Assembly: GCA_964344765.1 (NCBI GenBank)
Contig: CAYFOM010000040.1
Span: 1-41,297, forward strand
Direction of reading: 5' to 3'
Origin: JACNIZ01 sp964344765
GTDB taxonomy: Bacteria > Planctomycetota > UBA1135
DNA length: 41,297 nucleotides
Shown here: piece after piece, positions 16,829 to 25,899 of the stretch
Layout of the letters: each line of letters begins with the position of its first letter
Position numbering within the stretch: position 1 is the stretch's first letter
Notes under the pieces: model-generated
Database searches by the model: none
The model's input: only the letters and a program-made list of their open reading frames with translations
What the model was told of the DNA's origin: nothing
Program-made: the position numbers and the translations under genes

Positions 16829-17524
16829 ATGTCCGGCCAACGCATCCTGGTTGTCGAAGACGAGCCCCGCATCGCCAATTTGGTGTGCGACAACCTTGAA
16901 GACGAAGGTTATCGCGTGGCGTTGGCGACCGACGGCGAAGCGGCATTGCGCGCGGCGCGCCAAGGCGGCAATGATTTGATCTTGCTCGACGTGATGCTGC
17001 CCGAGTTGGATGGCTTTGAAGTCTGCCGGCGATTGCGTTCGGAAGGCGTCAACACGCCGATTTTGTTTGTCACTGCGCGCGACCTGCCGCCGGATCGCGT
17101 CGAAGGCTTGATGGTCGGCGGCGATGATTATTTGATCAAGCCGTTCCACTTGGATGAGCTGCTGGCACGTGTGCATGCGCTGCTGCGGCGTTCGGGCTGG
17201 AGTGATGCGAAAAGCGTTTCACGCGTGGAAATTGGCGAATGCTGGATCGACTTCGACCGCGCCGAATCCAAAAACATAGACGGCACCACCACCGCGCTGA
17301 ATGCCAAAGAACTGGGCATTCTGAAACTGCTCGTCGAAGCTCACGGCAGCGTAGTCAAACGCGTCGACATCATCGCCGAAGTCTGGGGCGACGAAGCCGA
17401 TCCAACTCCGCGTACCGTCGATAATTTCGTGGTTCGGCTACGCAAAAAATTTGAGCCGGACGTCGCCAACCCGCAGTACTTGCTCACCGCGCGTGGAATT
17501 GGCTATCGCTTGCGGTTGGACTGA
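16829..17524 (+). CDS. OmpR/PhoB-type response regulator
   Basis: The protein has 231 residues. The receiver domain has the acidic pocket E10/D11, phosphoacceptor D54 (LILLDVMLP), T82 and K104 (DDYLIKPF). The OmpR-type winged-helix DNA-binding domain spans about 130-231, with LNAKELGILKLLVEAHG and PRTVDNFVVRLRKKFE as wing and recognition helix. It is the partner of the kinase just upstream. Its last 22 bp overlap the 3' end of the convergent fic gene. Confidence 0.95.
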   Translation: MSGQRILVVEDEPRIANLVCDNLEDEGYRVALATDGEAALRAARQGGNDLILLDVMLPELDGFEVCRRLRSEGVNTPILFVTARDLPPDRVEGLMVGGDDYLIKPFHLDELLARVHALLRRSGWSDAKSVSRVEIGECWIDFDRAESKNIDGTTTALNAKELGILKLLVEAHGSVVKRVDIIAEVWGDEADPTPRTVDNFVVRLRKKFEPDVANPQYLLTARGIGYRLRLD

Positions 17525-18627
17525 TCCTGCAGGTTTAGGTGATAACGTGCGTATCGACGTTCGCCTGTTCGAATGAGAGCGCCCATTTCAACCAAGCCAC
17601 GCAAGTCTCGAGTTACCGTCGCCGTCTTGGCACGAGTGATGCGAATGTAATTCGATGCACTCAATCCGCCCTTAAACCCAGCCGGTCCTGCAGCAAACAT
17701 TCGCAGTATCGCTTTGCGCTGGCGCTCATTCCACCTGCCCTCAAATCGTTCGATAAACCTAGCCTTCTCTAAAACAAAGCCAACTAAAGATAGAGTACTT
17801 CTTTGGGCTTCCAACACGCGTAGCCCAAACCACTGAACCCATTCGGAGATCTCCAAACTTTGGTTCGTTGCTTCTAACAATTGGTAATACTCGGATTGCT
17901 TTGCCTGCACTGCCGTTGAGATCCCGACGACACAGCTTCGCCCCAAGCCTTCCATCAAGATCTGCTCGCTAATCGCTCGGCCTATGCGGCCATTGCCATC
18001 TTCGAAAGGATGGATGCTCTCAAAGTACAGGTGGGCGACCGCAGCTCGGGTAACTGGGGCGAGCTGGTTTTTTGCGCCATTTGCTGTGGCCCGATACCAG
18101 TGGAAGAACTGTTTCATCTCCAACGCTAACTGACTGGATGGCGGAGCTTCAAAATGAACCTTTGGTTTGTCCACCCGGCCTGAAACAATTTGCATCGGGT
18201 TTTTGTGAGTGCGGTATCCGCCAATCACGGCCAAATCCGAGCGACCTCGACAAATCATTTCATGCCAGCGAAACAGGGACTTCTCATCGAGGGATTCACC
18301 ACCGCGGGAGTAAAGGTCAACCATGGCTTCGGCGATTCCCTCTTCCGCCTCGGGCAGGATTTTTTGATCGGCCCCTAAGCCCAGCTGCCGTTTGATCGAT
18401 GATTGAACACTAGCCCGATCGAGGATCTCCCCTTCGATTTCCGAGGTCGTGTAAGCCTCCGAGGATAGGATCTCCAAGTTAACTAGGGCTTGGTCGGCGC
18501 CCGCCAACCCCTCCATTCGTCCAATCACGACGCCCCCATTCAGCAAAAATTGCCCCTCGACCTCATTTAAGAGGTCTTTCGGCCAACGAAATTCAGGCCA
18601 GTCTGCAAGTTGCCAATTCCAAGTCAT
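17503..18627 (-). CDS. Fic family protein with N-terminal DUF4172-like domain and C-terminal winged helix
   Basis: Fic enzymes usually transfer AMP to Ser/Thr/Tyr side chains of target proteins. The 374 residues show an N-terminal domain (MTWNWQLADWPEFRWPKDLL), then an inhibitory-helix motif of the S/T-x3-E-G/N kind at T61-E65-G66 (TSEIEG), so activity is probably self-repressed. The full catalytic signature HPFEDGNGRIGR starts with H206. The C terminus looks like a winged helix-turn-helix (ASNYIRITRAKTATVTRDL). The start codon lies inside an inverted repeat with a -10 box between its copies, which fits autoregulation by that domain. The 3' end overlaps the response regulator by 22 bp. No separate antitoxin gene is present. 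Confidence 0.92.
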   Translation of the reverse strand: MTWNWQLADWPEFRWPKDLLNEVEGQFLLNGGVVIGRMEGLAGADQALVNLEILSSEAYTTSEIEGEILDRASVQSSIKRQLGLGADQKILPEAEEGIAEAMVDLYSRGGESLDEKSLFRWHEMICRGRSDLAVIGGYRTHKNPMQIVSGRVDKPKVHFEAPPSSQLALEMKQFFHWYRATANGAKNQLAPVTRAAVAHLYFESIHPFEDGNGRIGRAISEQILMEGLGRSCVVGISTAVQAKQSEYYQLLEATNQSLEISEWVQWFGLRVLEAQRSTLSLVGFVLEKARFIERFEGRWNERQRKAILRMFAAGPAGFKGGLSASNYIRITRAKTATVTRDLRGLVEMGALIRTGERRYARYHLNLQDQSNRKR

Positions 18628-18679
18628 GATCGATAGGCTGAGCCCCTATCGATCATTATACCGGATATATTGATCGATA
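18626..18679 (-). promoter_or_regulatory. fic promoter embedded in a TGATCGATA operator array
   Basis: A perfect 12-bp inverted repeat, ATGATCGATAGG (18626-18637) and CCTATCGATCAT (18645-18656), covers the fic start codon. A third copy of its TGATCGATA core lies at 18671-18679. On the minus strand a perfect TATAAT (18660-18655) sits between the second and third copies, at the right distance for a start of transcription around 18647. The -35 region is weak and coincides with the third copy. A protein bound here would block transcription. Confidence 0.7.
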
Positions 18680-18720
18680 AAATTGGATTCTATCCATCCC
18701 CTACCGCAATTCCCTGCGAC

Positions 18721-20172
18721 CTACGAAATCCGCTGAATCTCGAATCCTTCCACCGGATTTTTGCGCAACAACGCATTGGCTTCATCGGCACGATCGCCGA
18801 TGAAGCGCTCCGTTGAGGGGTCAAAGCGTAGTAGCGGACCGGCCAGGCCGACCGCCGTCGCGATGTTGACGCCGTTATCCCGCAGGTGCTTGTAATACCG
18901 AGTGAGTGACTCAGCTCCAATTTCCACCCCGGCGCCGTTTGGAAATGCGTCATAGGCTTGATGCATTTTGTTCAGCGGCATGGCTTCACCTGTGAGATAC
19001 GACACGTTGCCGATATGGCAAAGCGCGCTCGACAAATGACCTTCCAAAGGTGAGGCATTCACCATCTCCGGTTTGCCGGCGCGGACGGCGTCCATGAACT
19101 GGGCAAAGTGATTATCCATGCCCTCAAAGACTCGAATGACTTCGCCGTCAGGATTGAATGCCTTCACTTGACCGTAGGCGGCGCTGACCAAGTAGCCTTT
19201 TTCACATTCAAACACTACGCCAATCGAGGCATCGCGATAGCTTGGCGTTTTTAATCCGCGCACTTCGAACATCAATTGCTTATCGCCATAATCAAACAGG
19301 GACAGCAAGGTGTTCGGCGTATCGCCGTCGTCGTCGTATCCAACCCGACCGCCCAAACTCATCACCGCGCTCGGCAGGCGATCCACACCCAGCCCCCAAC
19401 GCGCGATATCCATTTGGTGCACCCCCTGGTTGCCTAGGTCGCCGTTACCGGTGCGGAAATCCCAGTGCCAGTCGTAGTGCAAGTTTTTGCGCCGCAGCTC
19501 ATGCACGCCGGCCGGGCCGCACCACAGGTTGTAATCGCAAGTCGCCGGCGGCTCCTGTGGGCCGTTGACCTTGCCGATGGATTGGCGACGCTTGTAACAC
19601 AAAGCACGAGCAAACTTGACCTTGCCCAAACCGCCGGCGTGCAACCATGCCATTGCGTCGCGAGTCGCCGTTGCCGTGCGCGCTTGAGTGCCGTGTTGCA
19701 CGACCAAGCCAGACGCCTCGGCAGCATGAACCAGCTGACGTCCTTCATAAATGTCATGACTCAGCGGCTTCTCGACATAAACATGCTTGCCGGCCTGCAA
19801 CGCCCAAATGGACGCCAGCGAGTGCCAATGATTGGGCGTGGCAATTGCGACTACGTCGACAATGTCGTCCTCGTACATGCGGCGCATGTCTTGATAGAAC
19901 TTGGCCTCGGGCACCGAACGCAACGCCAACTTCGACATCTCGGTATCGACATCGCAAATCGCCGTCACCTTGACGTTCTCCATCTTTTTGAACTCGGCAA
20001 TGTGCGCTCGTCCACGACCGCGCAAACCGACCACACCGACGCGCACCGTTTCGTTCGGCGACATCCGCATCGGCTGCGGCGCGGCGAACAATTGCCGGCC
20101 GTTAAAAGTAGTCGCGCCCACTGCGGCAGCTGCCAGCAAGCGGTCGAAGAAATCGCGTCGGGAGAGGGTCAT
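18721..20172 (-). CDS. Tat-exported Gfo/Idh/MocA family oxidoreductase
   Basis: The protein has 483 residues from the ATG at 20172. It begins with a twin-arginine signal (MTLSRRDFFDRLLAAAAVGA), so it is folded with its NAD(P) cofactor and exported. The Rossmann domain follows (VRVGVVGLRGRGRAHIAEF, then AICDVDTEM), with ATPNHWHSLASIWALQAGKHVYVEKPL, the family EKP motif that carries a catalytic lysine. The C-terminal domain has the LGNQGVHQMDIARWGLG element. Substrates are usually sugars or cyclitols; here unknown. The frame extends upstream to 20403, but a good ribosome binding site (AAAGGAAG) precedes 20172, and the ATGA overlap with the upstream FGE-like gene supports that start. Confidence 0.92.
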   Translation of the reverse strand: MTLSRRDFFDRLLAAAAVGATTFNGRQLFAAPQPMRMSPNETVRVGVVGLRGRGRAHIAEFKKMENVKVTAICDVDTEMSKLALRSVPEAKFYQDMRRMYEDDIVDVVAIATPNHWHSLASIWALQAGKHVYVEKPLSHDIYEGRQLVHAAEASGLVVQHGTQARTATATRDAMAWLHAGGLGKVKFARALCYKRRQSIGKVNGPQEPPATCDYNLWCGPAGVHELRRKNLHYDWHWDFRTGNGDLGNQGVHQMDIARWGLGVDRLPSAVMSLGGRVGYDDDGDTPNTLLSLFDYGDKQLMFEVRGLKTPSYRDASIGVVFECEKGYLVSAAYGQVKAFNPDGEVIRVFEGMDNHFAQFMDAVRAGKPEMVNASPLEGHLSSALCHIGNVSYLTGEAMPLNKMHQAYDAFPNGAGVEIGAESLTRYYKHLRDNGVNIATAVGLAGPLLRFDPSTERFIGDRADEANALLRKNPVEGFEIQRIS

Positions 20173-21020
20173 CGTTTGCTTCCTTTGTCGGGGCCGTTCC
20201 GCACCACGCGGAACCCAAGGTGGTCGCCATCGGGAATCCACCATACACCCGGTGGGTAGTTCGGATCGCGCAAAGTCCAATCGAAATCGAAGGGCAAGCG
20301 CGCCGGCGGGCTGAGTTCGATGGCTTTGTTGCGCCACGAACCGCCGCGCAGCACCGCTTGCTCGGGATCGGCTTTGGAGAATGGCGTGGAGCAGTATTCC
20401 CAAAGGTTGCCATAGACGTCGTGCAAGCCGTGTTCGTTCGCAGGCTTCAAGCCGACCTCTTGCGTTTTGTAGTCGGCGTTTTCATTGCACCACGCGGCAA
20501 CCATCGCCTCGTCGGCGTCGTACGGCGGCTCACCGGCAAATTTCTCCCATTCTTTTTCCGACGGCAAGCGGTATTGAATCATCGTGTTCCAACTCAGCCA
20601 CTCGCAATACTTCTGCGCAGAGTTCCAGCTCATGCCGACCGCCGGCCGCTTGCCGGCACCCCAATGACGGTCGTATGGCGTCCAATCCAACGGCTTCGAC
20701 GGCTTGCTGACCGCGTCGGCGTTGGGTTTGATGCCGTTGTTTTCCTCGAAATCGCAGTAGATCAGGAACTCATCCCAAGTGACTTCAGTCTTGCCCACCC
20801 AAATATGAGCGGCCGGCACCCAAACCATTTCAAATGTGATATCCGTTCCGCGAATGGTTTCGGTGTAGTTCTGCGGAGCCCCATCCGAAGTCGGGTTTCC
20901 AGTGACGATTGGATCGGTCCCGGAGCCTTTGGTTGCATCGGGATCATGCGGCGCGGGCTGCACGCAACCTGCCACGGTGACGAGGAGAGTAGGGAAAATC
21001 CAACGAGCGGAAGTCATCAT
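20169..21020 (-). CDS. FGE/SUMF1-like lipoprotein lacking the catalytic cysteines
   Basis: The protein has 283 residues from the ATG at 21020 (21017 is equally possible). It starts with a lipoprotein signal, MMTSARWIFPTLLVTVAGC. It has the formylglycine-generating-enzyme fold signature: KTEVTWDEFLIYCDF, PAVGMSWNSAQKYCEWLS, YRLPSEKEWEKFA, GLHDVYGNLWEYC, RGGSWRNKAIELSPPAR and HLGFRVVR. True FGE has two copper-binding cysteines in the segment after GGS, and none are seen there. Sulfatase activation is therefore unlikely, and no sulfatase is nearby. It overlaps the oxidoreductase gene by 4 bp (ATGA), so the two are coupled and probably work together outside the cytoplasm. Confidence 0.85.
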   Translation of the reverse strand: MMTSARWIFPTLLVTVAGCVQPAPHDPDATKGSGTDPIVTGNPTSDGAPQNYTETIRGTDITFEMVWVPAAHIWVGKTEVTWDEFLIYCDFEENNGIKPNADAVSKPSKPLDWTPYDRHWGAGKRPAVGMSWNSAQKYCEWLSWNTMIQYRLPSEKEWEKFAGEPPYDADEAMVAAWCNENADYKTQEVGLKPANEHGLHDVYGNLWEYCSTPFSKADPEQAVLRGGSWRNKAIELSPPARLPFDFDWTLRDPNYPPGVWWIPDGDHLGFRVVRNGPDKGSKR

Positions 21021-21173
21021 GGAGTGTGGGCCGTCAATGGTGAAATCAGCATAATTCACGGTTCAATCGATCGCTAGGAGTCGTGCTAGTATTCGTAAGC
21101 CGATATTGCCATCAAACGTCAATTGGCGATTTTTTGCAACGGTTCCCCGGTCGGCGGCATCTGCTTCGGCGTC

Positions 21174-24100
21174 ATGTCATTCCATTCAAATTCGACACCT
21201 ATTGAGGAGCTGCTTCAGCACTCCAATTGGTTGCGGGATTTAGCTCGCAGCCTGGTTCGTGATCCGCAGGCGGCGGACGATTTGGTTCAGGCGACTTGGA
21301 GCAAGGCGATGGAGCGGCCGCCGCAGGGCGTTGAAAGTCCGCGCAATTGGTTGGGGCGGTTGTTGCGCAATACTTTTTATGCCGATTATCGTGCGGCAAA
21401 GCGGCGAGTGGCGCGGGAACAGCGTGTTGCGCGGGAGGATGCCATTGCTGATCAAACTCAGGTTGTGGAGCGCGGCGAAATCAATCGTCTGTTGGCCGAT
21501 GCGGTGATGGAATTGGATGAGCCGTACCGCACGACGATTTTGATGCGGTTTCACGAAGGGCGTTCGGCGGCGCGGATTGCACGCCAGCTGGGGATTCCGG
21601 CGAGTACGGTGCGCTCGCACTTGAAACGGGGATTAGAGCAACTGCGGCGGTCGTTGAGTACATCCTGGGGGAAGGATTGGAATCAATGCAGTGTTGCATT
21701 GCTGGCGTTTTCCGGCGCTGGTCGCACGGCGAGCTTGGCCGGGCCGGCGACCTGGGCGTTGACAGGCATAGCCATGATCGCCGCGGCAACTGCGTGGGTT
21801 TTATCCGATGATTCAGATATTGAAGATGCACCGATTGAAGCAGCCGGATCAACCATGGATGGTGATTCGGATGAGCTCAATGGAGTGGTCATTGATTCCG
21901 GCATGGGTTTCGTCGGCGGCGGCGAAACGCTTCGTATGTTTACTACCGACGACAATCATTTTGCGCAGGAAGGTGATATTGAATTTAAGGGGCGCGTCGT
22001 CGATGAATCCGGTCAGCCTCTTGCCGGTGCCACGGTGAAGTTTCATGCGAGTCCATCCGTCGCTCGCAAAGCTTCTGAGGAGGTGGAATGGGAAAACCCA
22101 GATGAAATCATTACCGAAGCGGACGGGCTTTTCGAATTGATCTTTCCCGCCCCACCGAAACGATCGTCCAAAAACATGACGATCTCCGCGCCGGGAAGGG
22201 TCAGCCTGAAAGCGGATTGGGAACTCGCTGGCGATGCGCTGCAAAGCCACGACTTCGGCGATGTGACATTGACAAAAGGAGCAATCGTTCACGGCCAAGT
22301 CATCTGCGATGAAGGTGCATTGCCGAGCAAAATGGCTGTGCATTTCGAGGGAATTCGTGGATTTAGCTTATTTCCAAACTCGCCCATCGAATACAACATT
22401 TATGCGCTAACCGATGAGCAGGGCAACTTCCGAACCACCGAAGGACTCCCGCCTGGTAATTTCAAAGTGGACCTCAGCGAAGTTGGTTACACGCCGGTGG
22501 ATTCCTACACAGTTGAAATCCCAAACGGTGTAGCGGAACAGCACGCGGAATTTCACATCAACCAACTGCCGGCAATCTCCGGCCGAGTGGAGCTGGCCGA
22601 CGGCACCGTTCCAGGCCGAGTTTACTTAGAAGGGATCGGCGCCGGACATCGCTATGGAGGAACTTCCGCAGCATGGTCGAATTCCGATGGCAGCTTCACG
22701 CTTCCAGCTTCGGCTGAGATTGCAAATGAATCGAAGATTGCGATCAAAGTTTCGGACCATTGGCCCGTTGGAGTGCAAAGCTTCACGACCGAGGCCATCT
22801 ATAGTTGGGGCGAGGAAGGTCTTGTCATTCAATTACAGCCGACCTTGCACCTGGATATCCAAGTCGTCGATGATGCCACTGGTGCTCCGATTGAAAACTA
22901 CGCCATCGTCTGCAAGCAAGAGGAATATCGCAGGCAATACAATTCGCGCGACTTACGCCATGATGGATTTCACGCCGACGGAAAGCTGCGCATTGACAAT
23001 CTAAGTCCCGGCACAAACGTATTAAAAGTTTTGCCGACCGAAGAAGTTTACGTCAACCACGAATACGTCGAAGTTCAACCTACTCATGAATCCTTGGAAC
23101 CTCTTGTCGTTCGCCTGGTGCGAATGATTCCTGTGCCGATACGATTGACGACGCAGGCGGGCACGCCGATTCAAGGCTCCACGATTTCCCTCCTTGTCGG
23201 CCAGCCTCCGTTCCAATCCCCAATCACTTCGGCGACTACCGACGAAAATGGAATGTGCGACTTACTTTGGCCACCTTCCCATGGCGCCGGTTTGATCCGT
23301 GCATCCGGAAATCACACTCCTATAGATAAAGAAGTGGGCGACCCGATTGGTCTACCCGACATCATCACGATAGTTGCAGATGAAGCGGCAACGGTTTCCG
23401 GCAACGTCGCCATGCACTCCTCCGCGGCAGGCAACATTCGCCTTTACTTTGAACTTCAAAATAGTCGATTGCGCATGACGCCCGATGATGAGTTCATTTT
23501 GAAGCCGGATGAAAACAACGACTTTGAAATCACCTTGGCACCGGGCAAATATCACGTCATCGCGATGTATCCAAACGCCTACTATCCCCAAATCGGATTC
23601 GGCGGCAGGGAGTGGTTTCGCATGGCCCCGCCGCTAGCAGAAATAGTAGTCGGCGAGGGCGATGCACCGGACTTAAACCTGGACGCCACTCACCTTGCTC
23701 CAGCACAATTGCACGGCACCTTATCGCTGGATGGTCAGCCGGCGGCGAACATGGCAGTCAACCTTGTGCACAGGGTGACCAATGTGAAGTCATCCTGGTC
23801 GACGACGCTGGGACCCATCATCACCGACGCCTACGGAAGGTTCGAGGTGAAGGACATCATGCCGGGCACTTATGCCGTGCTGCTCGACAACCCTGGCGAC
23901 TTCCTAAATTGGCTGAGCCCAGCACGGAGCACGGAATCCGTTGATGTAAACGGCGGCGAAACCAAGACGGCAAACTTTGAGGTTTTCTACCGCGAGTTAA
24001 AGGTCCGGCCCTTACATCCAGACACCGGACTCCCGATGCCTGGGACCAAATGGAATTCACCCTTTTTCGGCAGCCACATCACCGATGAAGAAGGTTGGTT

Positions 24101-24251
24101 TTACTTCGCGCCCGCCCCGCAGGAGAAGGTTCGATTCACCTCCAAGCTCGCTGATGGCGAATACCTACAAACCGAGTTGACCCAAGTGGACATGAACCAG
24201 CTCACCACAGTGGTTGAGCTCGGTACGACTCGAAAGTCCAATAATCAATAA
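21174..24251 (+). CDS. ECF sigma factor fused to a membrane segment and carboxypeptidase-regulatory-like repeats
   Basis: The protein has 1025 residues from the ATG at 21174 (an upstream ATG at 21123 is less likely). The N-terminal sigma factor has region 2 (LRDLARSLVRDPQAADDLVQ) and region 4 (LDEPYRTTILMRF, IARQLGIPASTVRSHLKRGL). A single transmembrane segment follows at about 192-212 (ATWALTGIAMIAAATAWVL). Some 800 residues of beta-sandwich repeats come next, of the carboxypeptidase-regulatory-like type, such as GRVVDESGQPLAGATVKF, TTQAGTPIQGSTISL and GTLSLDGQPAANMAVNL. The layout places the sigma factor in the cytoplasm tied to an extracytoplasmic sensor, with no separate anti-sigma gene. 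Fused ECF factors of this kind are known in planctomycetes. Release by proteolysis is inference. It is divergent from the FGE-like gene. Confidence 0.88.
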   Translation: MSFHSNSTPIEELLQHSNWLRDLARSLVRDPQAADDLVQATWSKAMERPPQGVESPRNWLGRLLRNTFYADYRAAKRRVAREQRVAREDAIADQTQVVERGEINRLLADAVMELDEPYRTTILMRFHEGRSAARIARQLGIPASTVRSHLKRGLEQLRRSLSTSWGKDWNQCSVALLAFSGAGRTASLAGPATWALTGIAMIAAATAWVLSDDSDIEDAPIEAAGSTMDGDSDELNGVVIDSGMGFVGGGETLRMFTTDDNHFAQEGDIEFKGRVVDESGQPLAGATVKFHASPSVARKASEEVEWENPDEIITEADGLFELIFPAPPKRSSKNMTISAPGRVSLKADWELAGDALQSHDFGDVTLTKGAIVHGQVICDEGALPSKMAVHFEGIRGFSLFPNSPIEYNIYALTDEQGNFRTTEGLPPGNFKVDLSEVGYTPVDSYTVEIPNGVAEQHAEFHINQLPAISGRVELADGTVPGRVYLEGIGAGHRYGGTSAAWSNSDGSFTLPASAEIANESKIAIKVSDHWPVGVQSFTTEAIYSWGEEGLVIQLQPTLHLDIQVVDDATGAPIENYAIVCKQEEYRRQYNSRDLRHDGFHADGKLRIDNLSPGTNVLKVLPTEEVYVNHEYVEVQPTHESLEPLVVRLVRMIPVPIRLTTQAGTPIQGSTISLLVGQPPFQSPITSATTDENGMCDLLWPPSHGAGLIRASGNHTPIDKEVGDPIGLPDIITIVADEAATVSGNVAMHSSAAGNIRLYFELQNSRLRMTPDDEFILKPDENNDFEITLAPGKYHVIAMYPNAYYPQIGFGGREWFRMAPPLAEIVVGEGDAPDLNLDATHLAPAQLHGTLSLDGQPAANMAVNLVHRVTNVKSSWSTTLGPIITDAYGRFEVKDIMPGTYAVLLDNPGDFLNWLSPARSTESVDVNGGETKTANFEVFYRELKVRPLHPDTGLPMPGTKWNSPFFGSHITDEEGWFYFAPAPQEKVRFTSKLADGEYLQTELTQVDMNQLTTVVELGTTRKSNNQ

Positions 24252-24255
24252 CGGC

Positions 24256-25899
24256 TTACTCGGCCCCGATGCAAATCAACTCAGCCGCGGTGCGGTGGTA
24301 CAAACGGCCGTTTGCATAGGAGATTGAGTTCGCAGTCCACACTTCGCCGGCGTTGCCGAGATCGTTGACAGCAAGTAAAGCATGTTCATCGAACTCGGTG
24401 GCGTTGGCGTCGAGCACGTAGACGATTCCGCTTGCTAAGGTGAAGTACAAGCGGTTATTCACCCGCGTCGGGCTGCCGTTGAAGACCCAATCCCAGCCGT
24501 CCCAGCGGCTGCGATCGTCGCCGGTGACTTCGATTCCGCGGGAGTTGATGGCGCGCGCGGATTGTTTGGTGCGCCAGACGTATTGATCGCCGTCGGCGCT
24601 GCGGGTGACTCCTGTTGGGACTTCCAAGTAGGCGACTTCACCCGTCGCGGCGTTGACGCGGCCGAAGGAATACGGCGGATCCAACGAAGGCTTGCCCCAT
24701 GCTGTGGCGTAGCACTGGAAGTACAAGAATCCGTTGGCGGCAATCGCAGAGTAGCGCGCCGGAAAGACTCCTTTTTCCAAGTCCTGTGTCGCCGTTTTGA
24801 ACTTACCGCTTTCCGCATCGCGCCAAGTGCGCTTCACACCTTTATCCAACGAGATCTCCTTGCGCTCATCCAACCGCTCCGCCCCCAACACCGCAACCGC
24901 ACTGCGCGGCTTCTTCAAAACCCAATAAACATAGTTCGCGTCATGCGCCATCGTTTGCAACGAGGCTTCATGATTCCCGCGCGCATCTTCAAACCGCGCC
25001 AGCGAACTTCCTGCTTTTCCCTCCCCTTGATACCCAGCAGGAGGAGCCAAGCCGGTCACCGCCGTTCGCGACAAACCTACCGGCCGTTCCGGCACCGCGT
25101 GAGGACCGCCGCGGGCATGCAACACCGCTAGCTCCCCTTTCGCCCATTGCAAAGTCGGCGCGTTGTAATGCGTCAACGCGTCTTCACTGCGCCACAGGAC
25201 TTTGCCGGTAGACGCATCCAACCCGAGCAAGCGATTCCAACCTTCATCATCCGGTTCCATGTGCACGAACACAGTTCGCCGCCCGGCTTCCGGGTGATTG
25301 CCGTCGCCGCGCCAGCCGCGGTCGGAAATCAAGAACGGCTCAAACTGTTTGTTAAAGGGTCCGTCAAAGGTTGGAGTAAATCGGCGTTCCCAAACCTTGT
25401 CGCCCGAAGCGGTGAAACAGGTCACACAACCGGAGCCATTCGTGAACCAAACATGTGAACCATCCGTCACCGGCGACGCACTGGTCGCATCAGAAAACGG
25501 ATAGCTATAAATCGACGGCACCTCGCCGGTGATGCGCCGCGTCCACAAAATCTTGCCGCTCTTCGCATCCAAGCAATGCGCATCAATATCCTTACCGACC
25601 ACCTTGCGCCCTTCGGTTGCATGATGAAACTTTTTCGCGTCGGCTTCGCTCAACGCATTCTTTTCATCCCATGGCGCCAGCGTTGCGACGAACACCTTAT
25701 CGCCCCAAATCGCAATCCCACCCTGCCCCGTTTCCGGCAGCGGCGTACGCCACAAAATGTTCTTGCCGGTGCGCACACTGAACTCCAGTGGCGGCTCCGG
25801 CCCGACCACACTCCAGTCACCATTCGGACCGGCCCCCTGAGGCCAATCGACTGAAATTTGAGCAAAAAGTGGAAGAAGTAGGCTGACGGCGGCAAGCAT
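24256..25899 (-). CDS. PQQ-type beta-propeller protein
   Basis: The protein has 547 residues with an N-terminal signal (MLAAVSLLLPLFAQISVDWP). Its blades carry the PQQ-enzyme-repeat pattern: LDAKSGKILWTRRITG, TASGDKVWERRF, LDASTGKVLWRS and VNAATGEVAYLE. No dehydrogenase active-site disulfide or haem motif is evident, so binding of PQQ is unproven. It could equally be an assembly scaffold. It is the last gene of the five-gene electron-transfer cluster. Its ATG directly abuts the stop of the 16-haem cytochrome (TAG then ATG), and an AAGGA ribosome binding site lies 7 nt upstream. It is convergent with the sigma-factor gene, 4 bp away. Confidence 0.82.
   Translation of the reverse strand: MLAAVSLLLPLFAQISVDWPQGAGPNGDWSVVGPEPPLEFSVRTGKNILWRTPLPETGQGGIAIWGDKVFVATLAPWDEKNALSEADAKKFHHATEGRKVVGKDIDAHCLDAKSGKILWTRRITGEVPSIYSYPFSDATSASPVTDGSHVWFTNGSGCVTCFTASGDKVWERRFTPTFDGPFNKQFEPFLISDRGWRGDGNHPEAGRRTVFVHMEPDDEGWNRLLGLDASTGKVLWRSEDALTHYNAPTLQWAKGELAVLHARGGPHAVPERPVGLSRTAVTGLAPPAGYQGEGKAGSSLARFEDARGNHEASLQTMAHDANYVYWVLKKPRSAVAVLGAERLDERKEISLDKGVKRTWRDAESGKFKTATQDLEKGVFPARYSAIAANGFLYFQCYATAWGKPSLDPPYSFGRVNAATGEVAYLEVPTGVTRSADGDQYVWRTKQSARAINSRGIEVTGDDRSRWDGWDWVFNGSPTRVNNRLYFTLASGIVYVLDANATEFDEHALLAVNDLGNAGEVWTANSISYANGRLYHRTAAELICIGAE

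Noticed and set aside
20169..21020. A working formylglycine-generating enzyme
   Set aside because: No cysteines are present after the RGGSW motif where the copper site should be, and no sulfatase gene is in the window.
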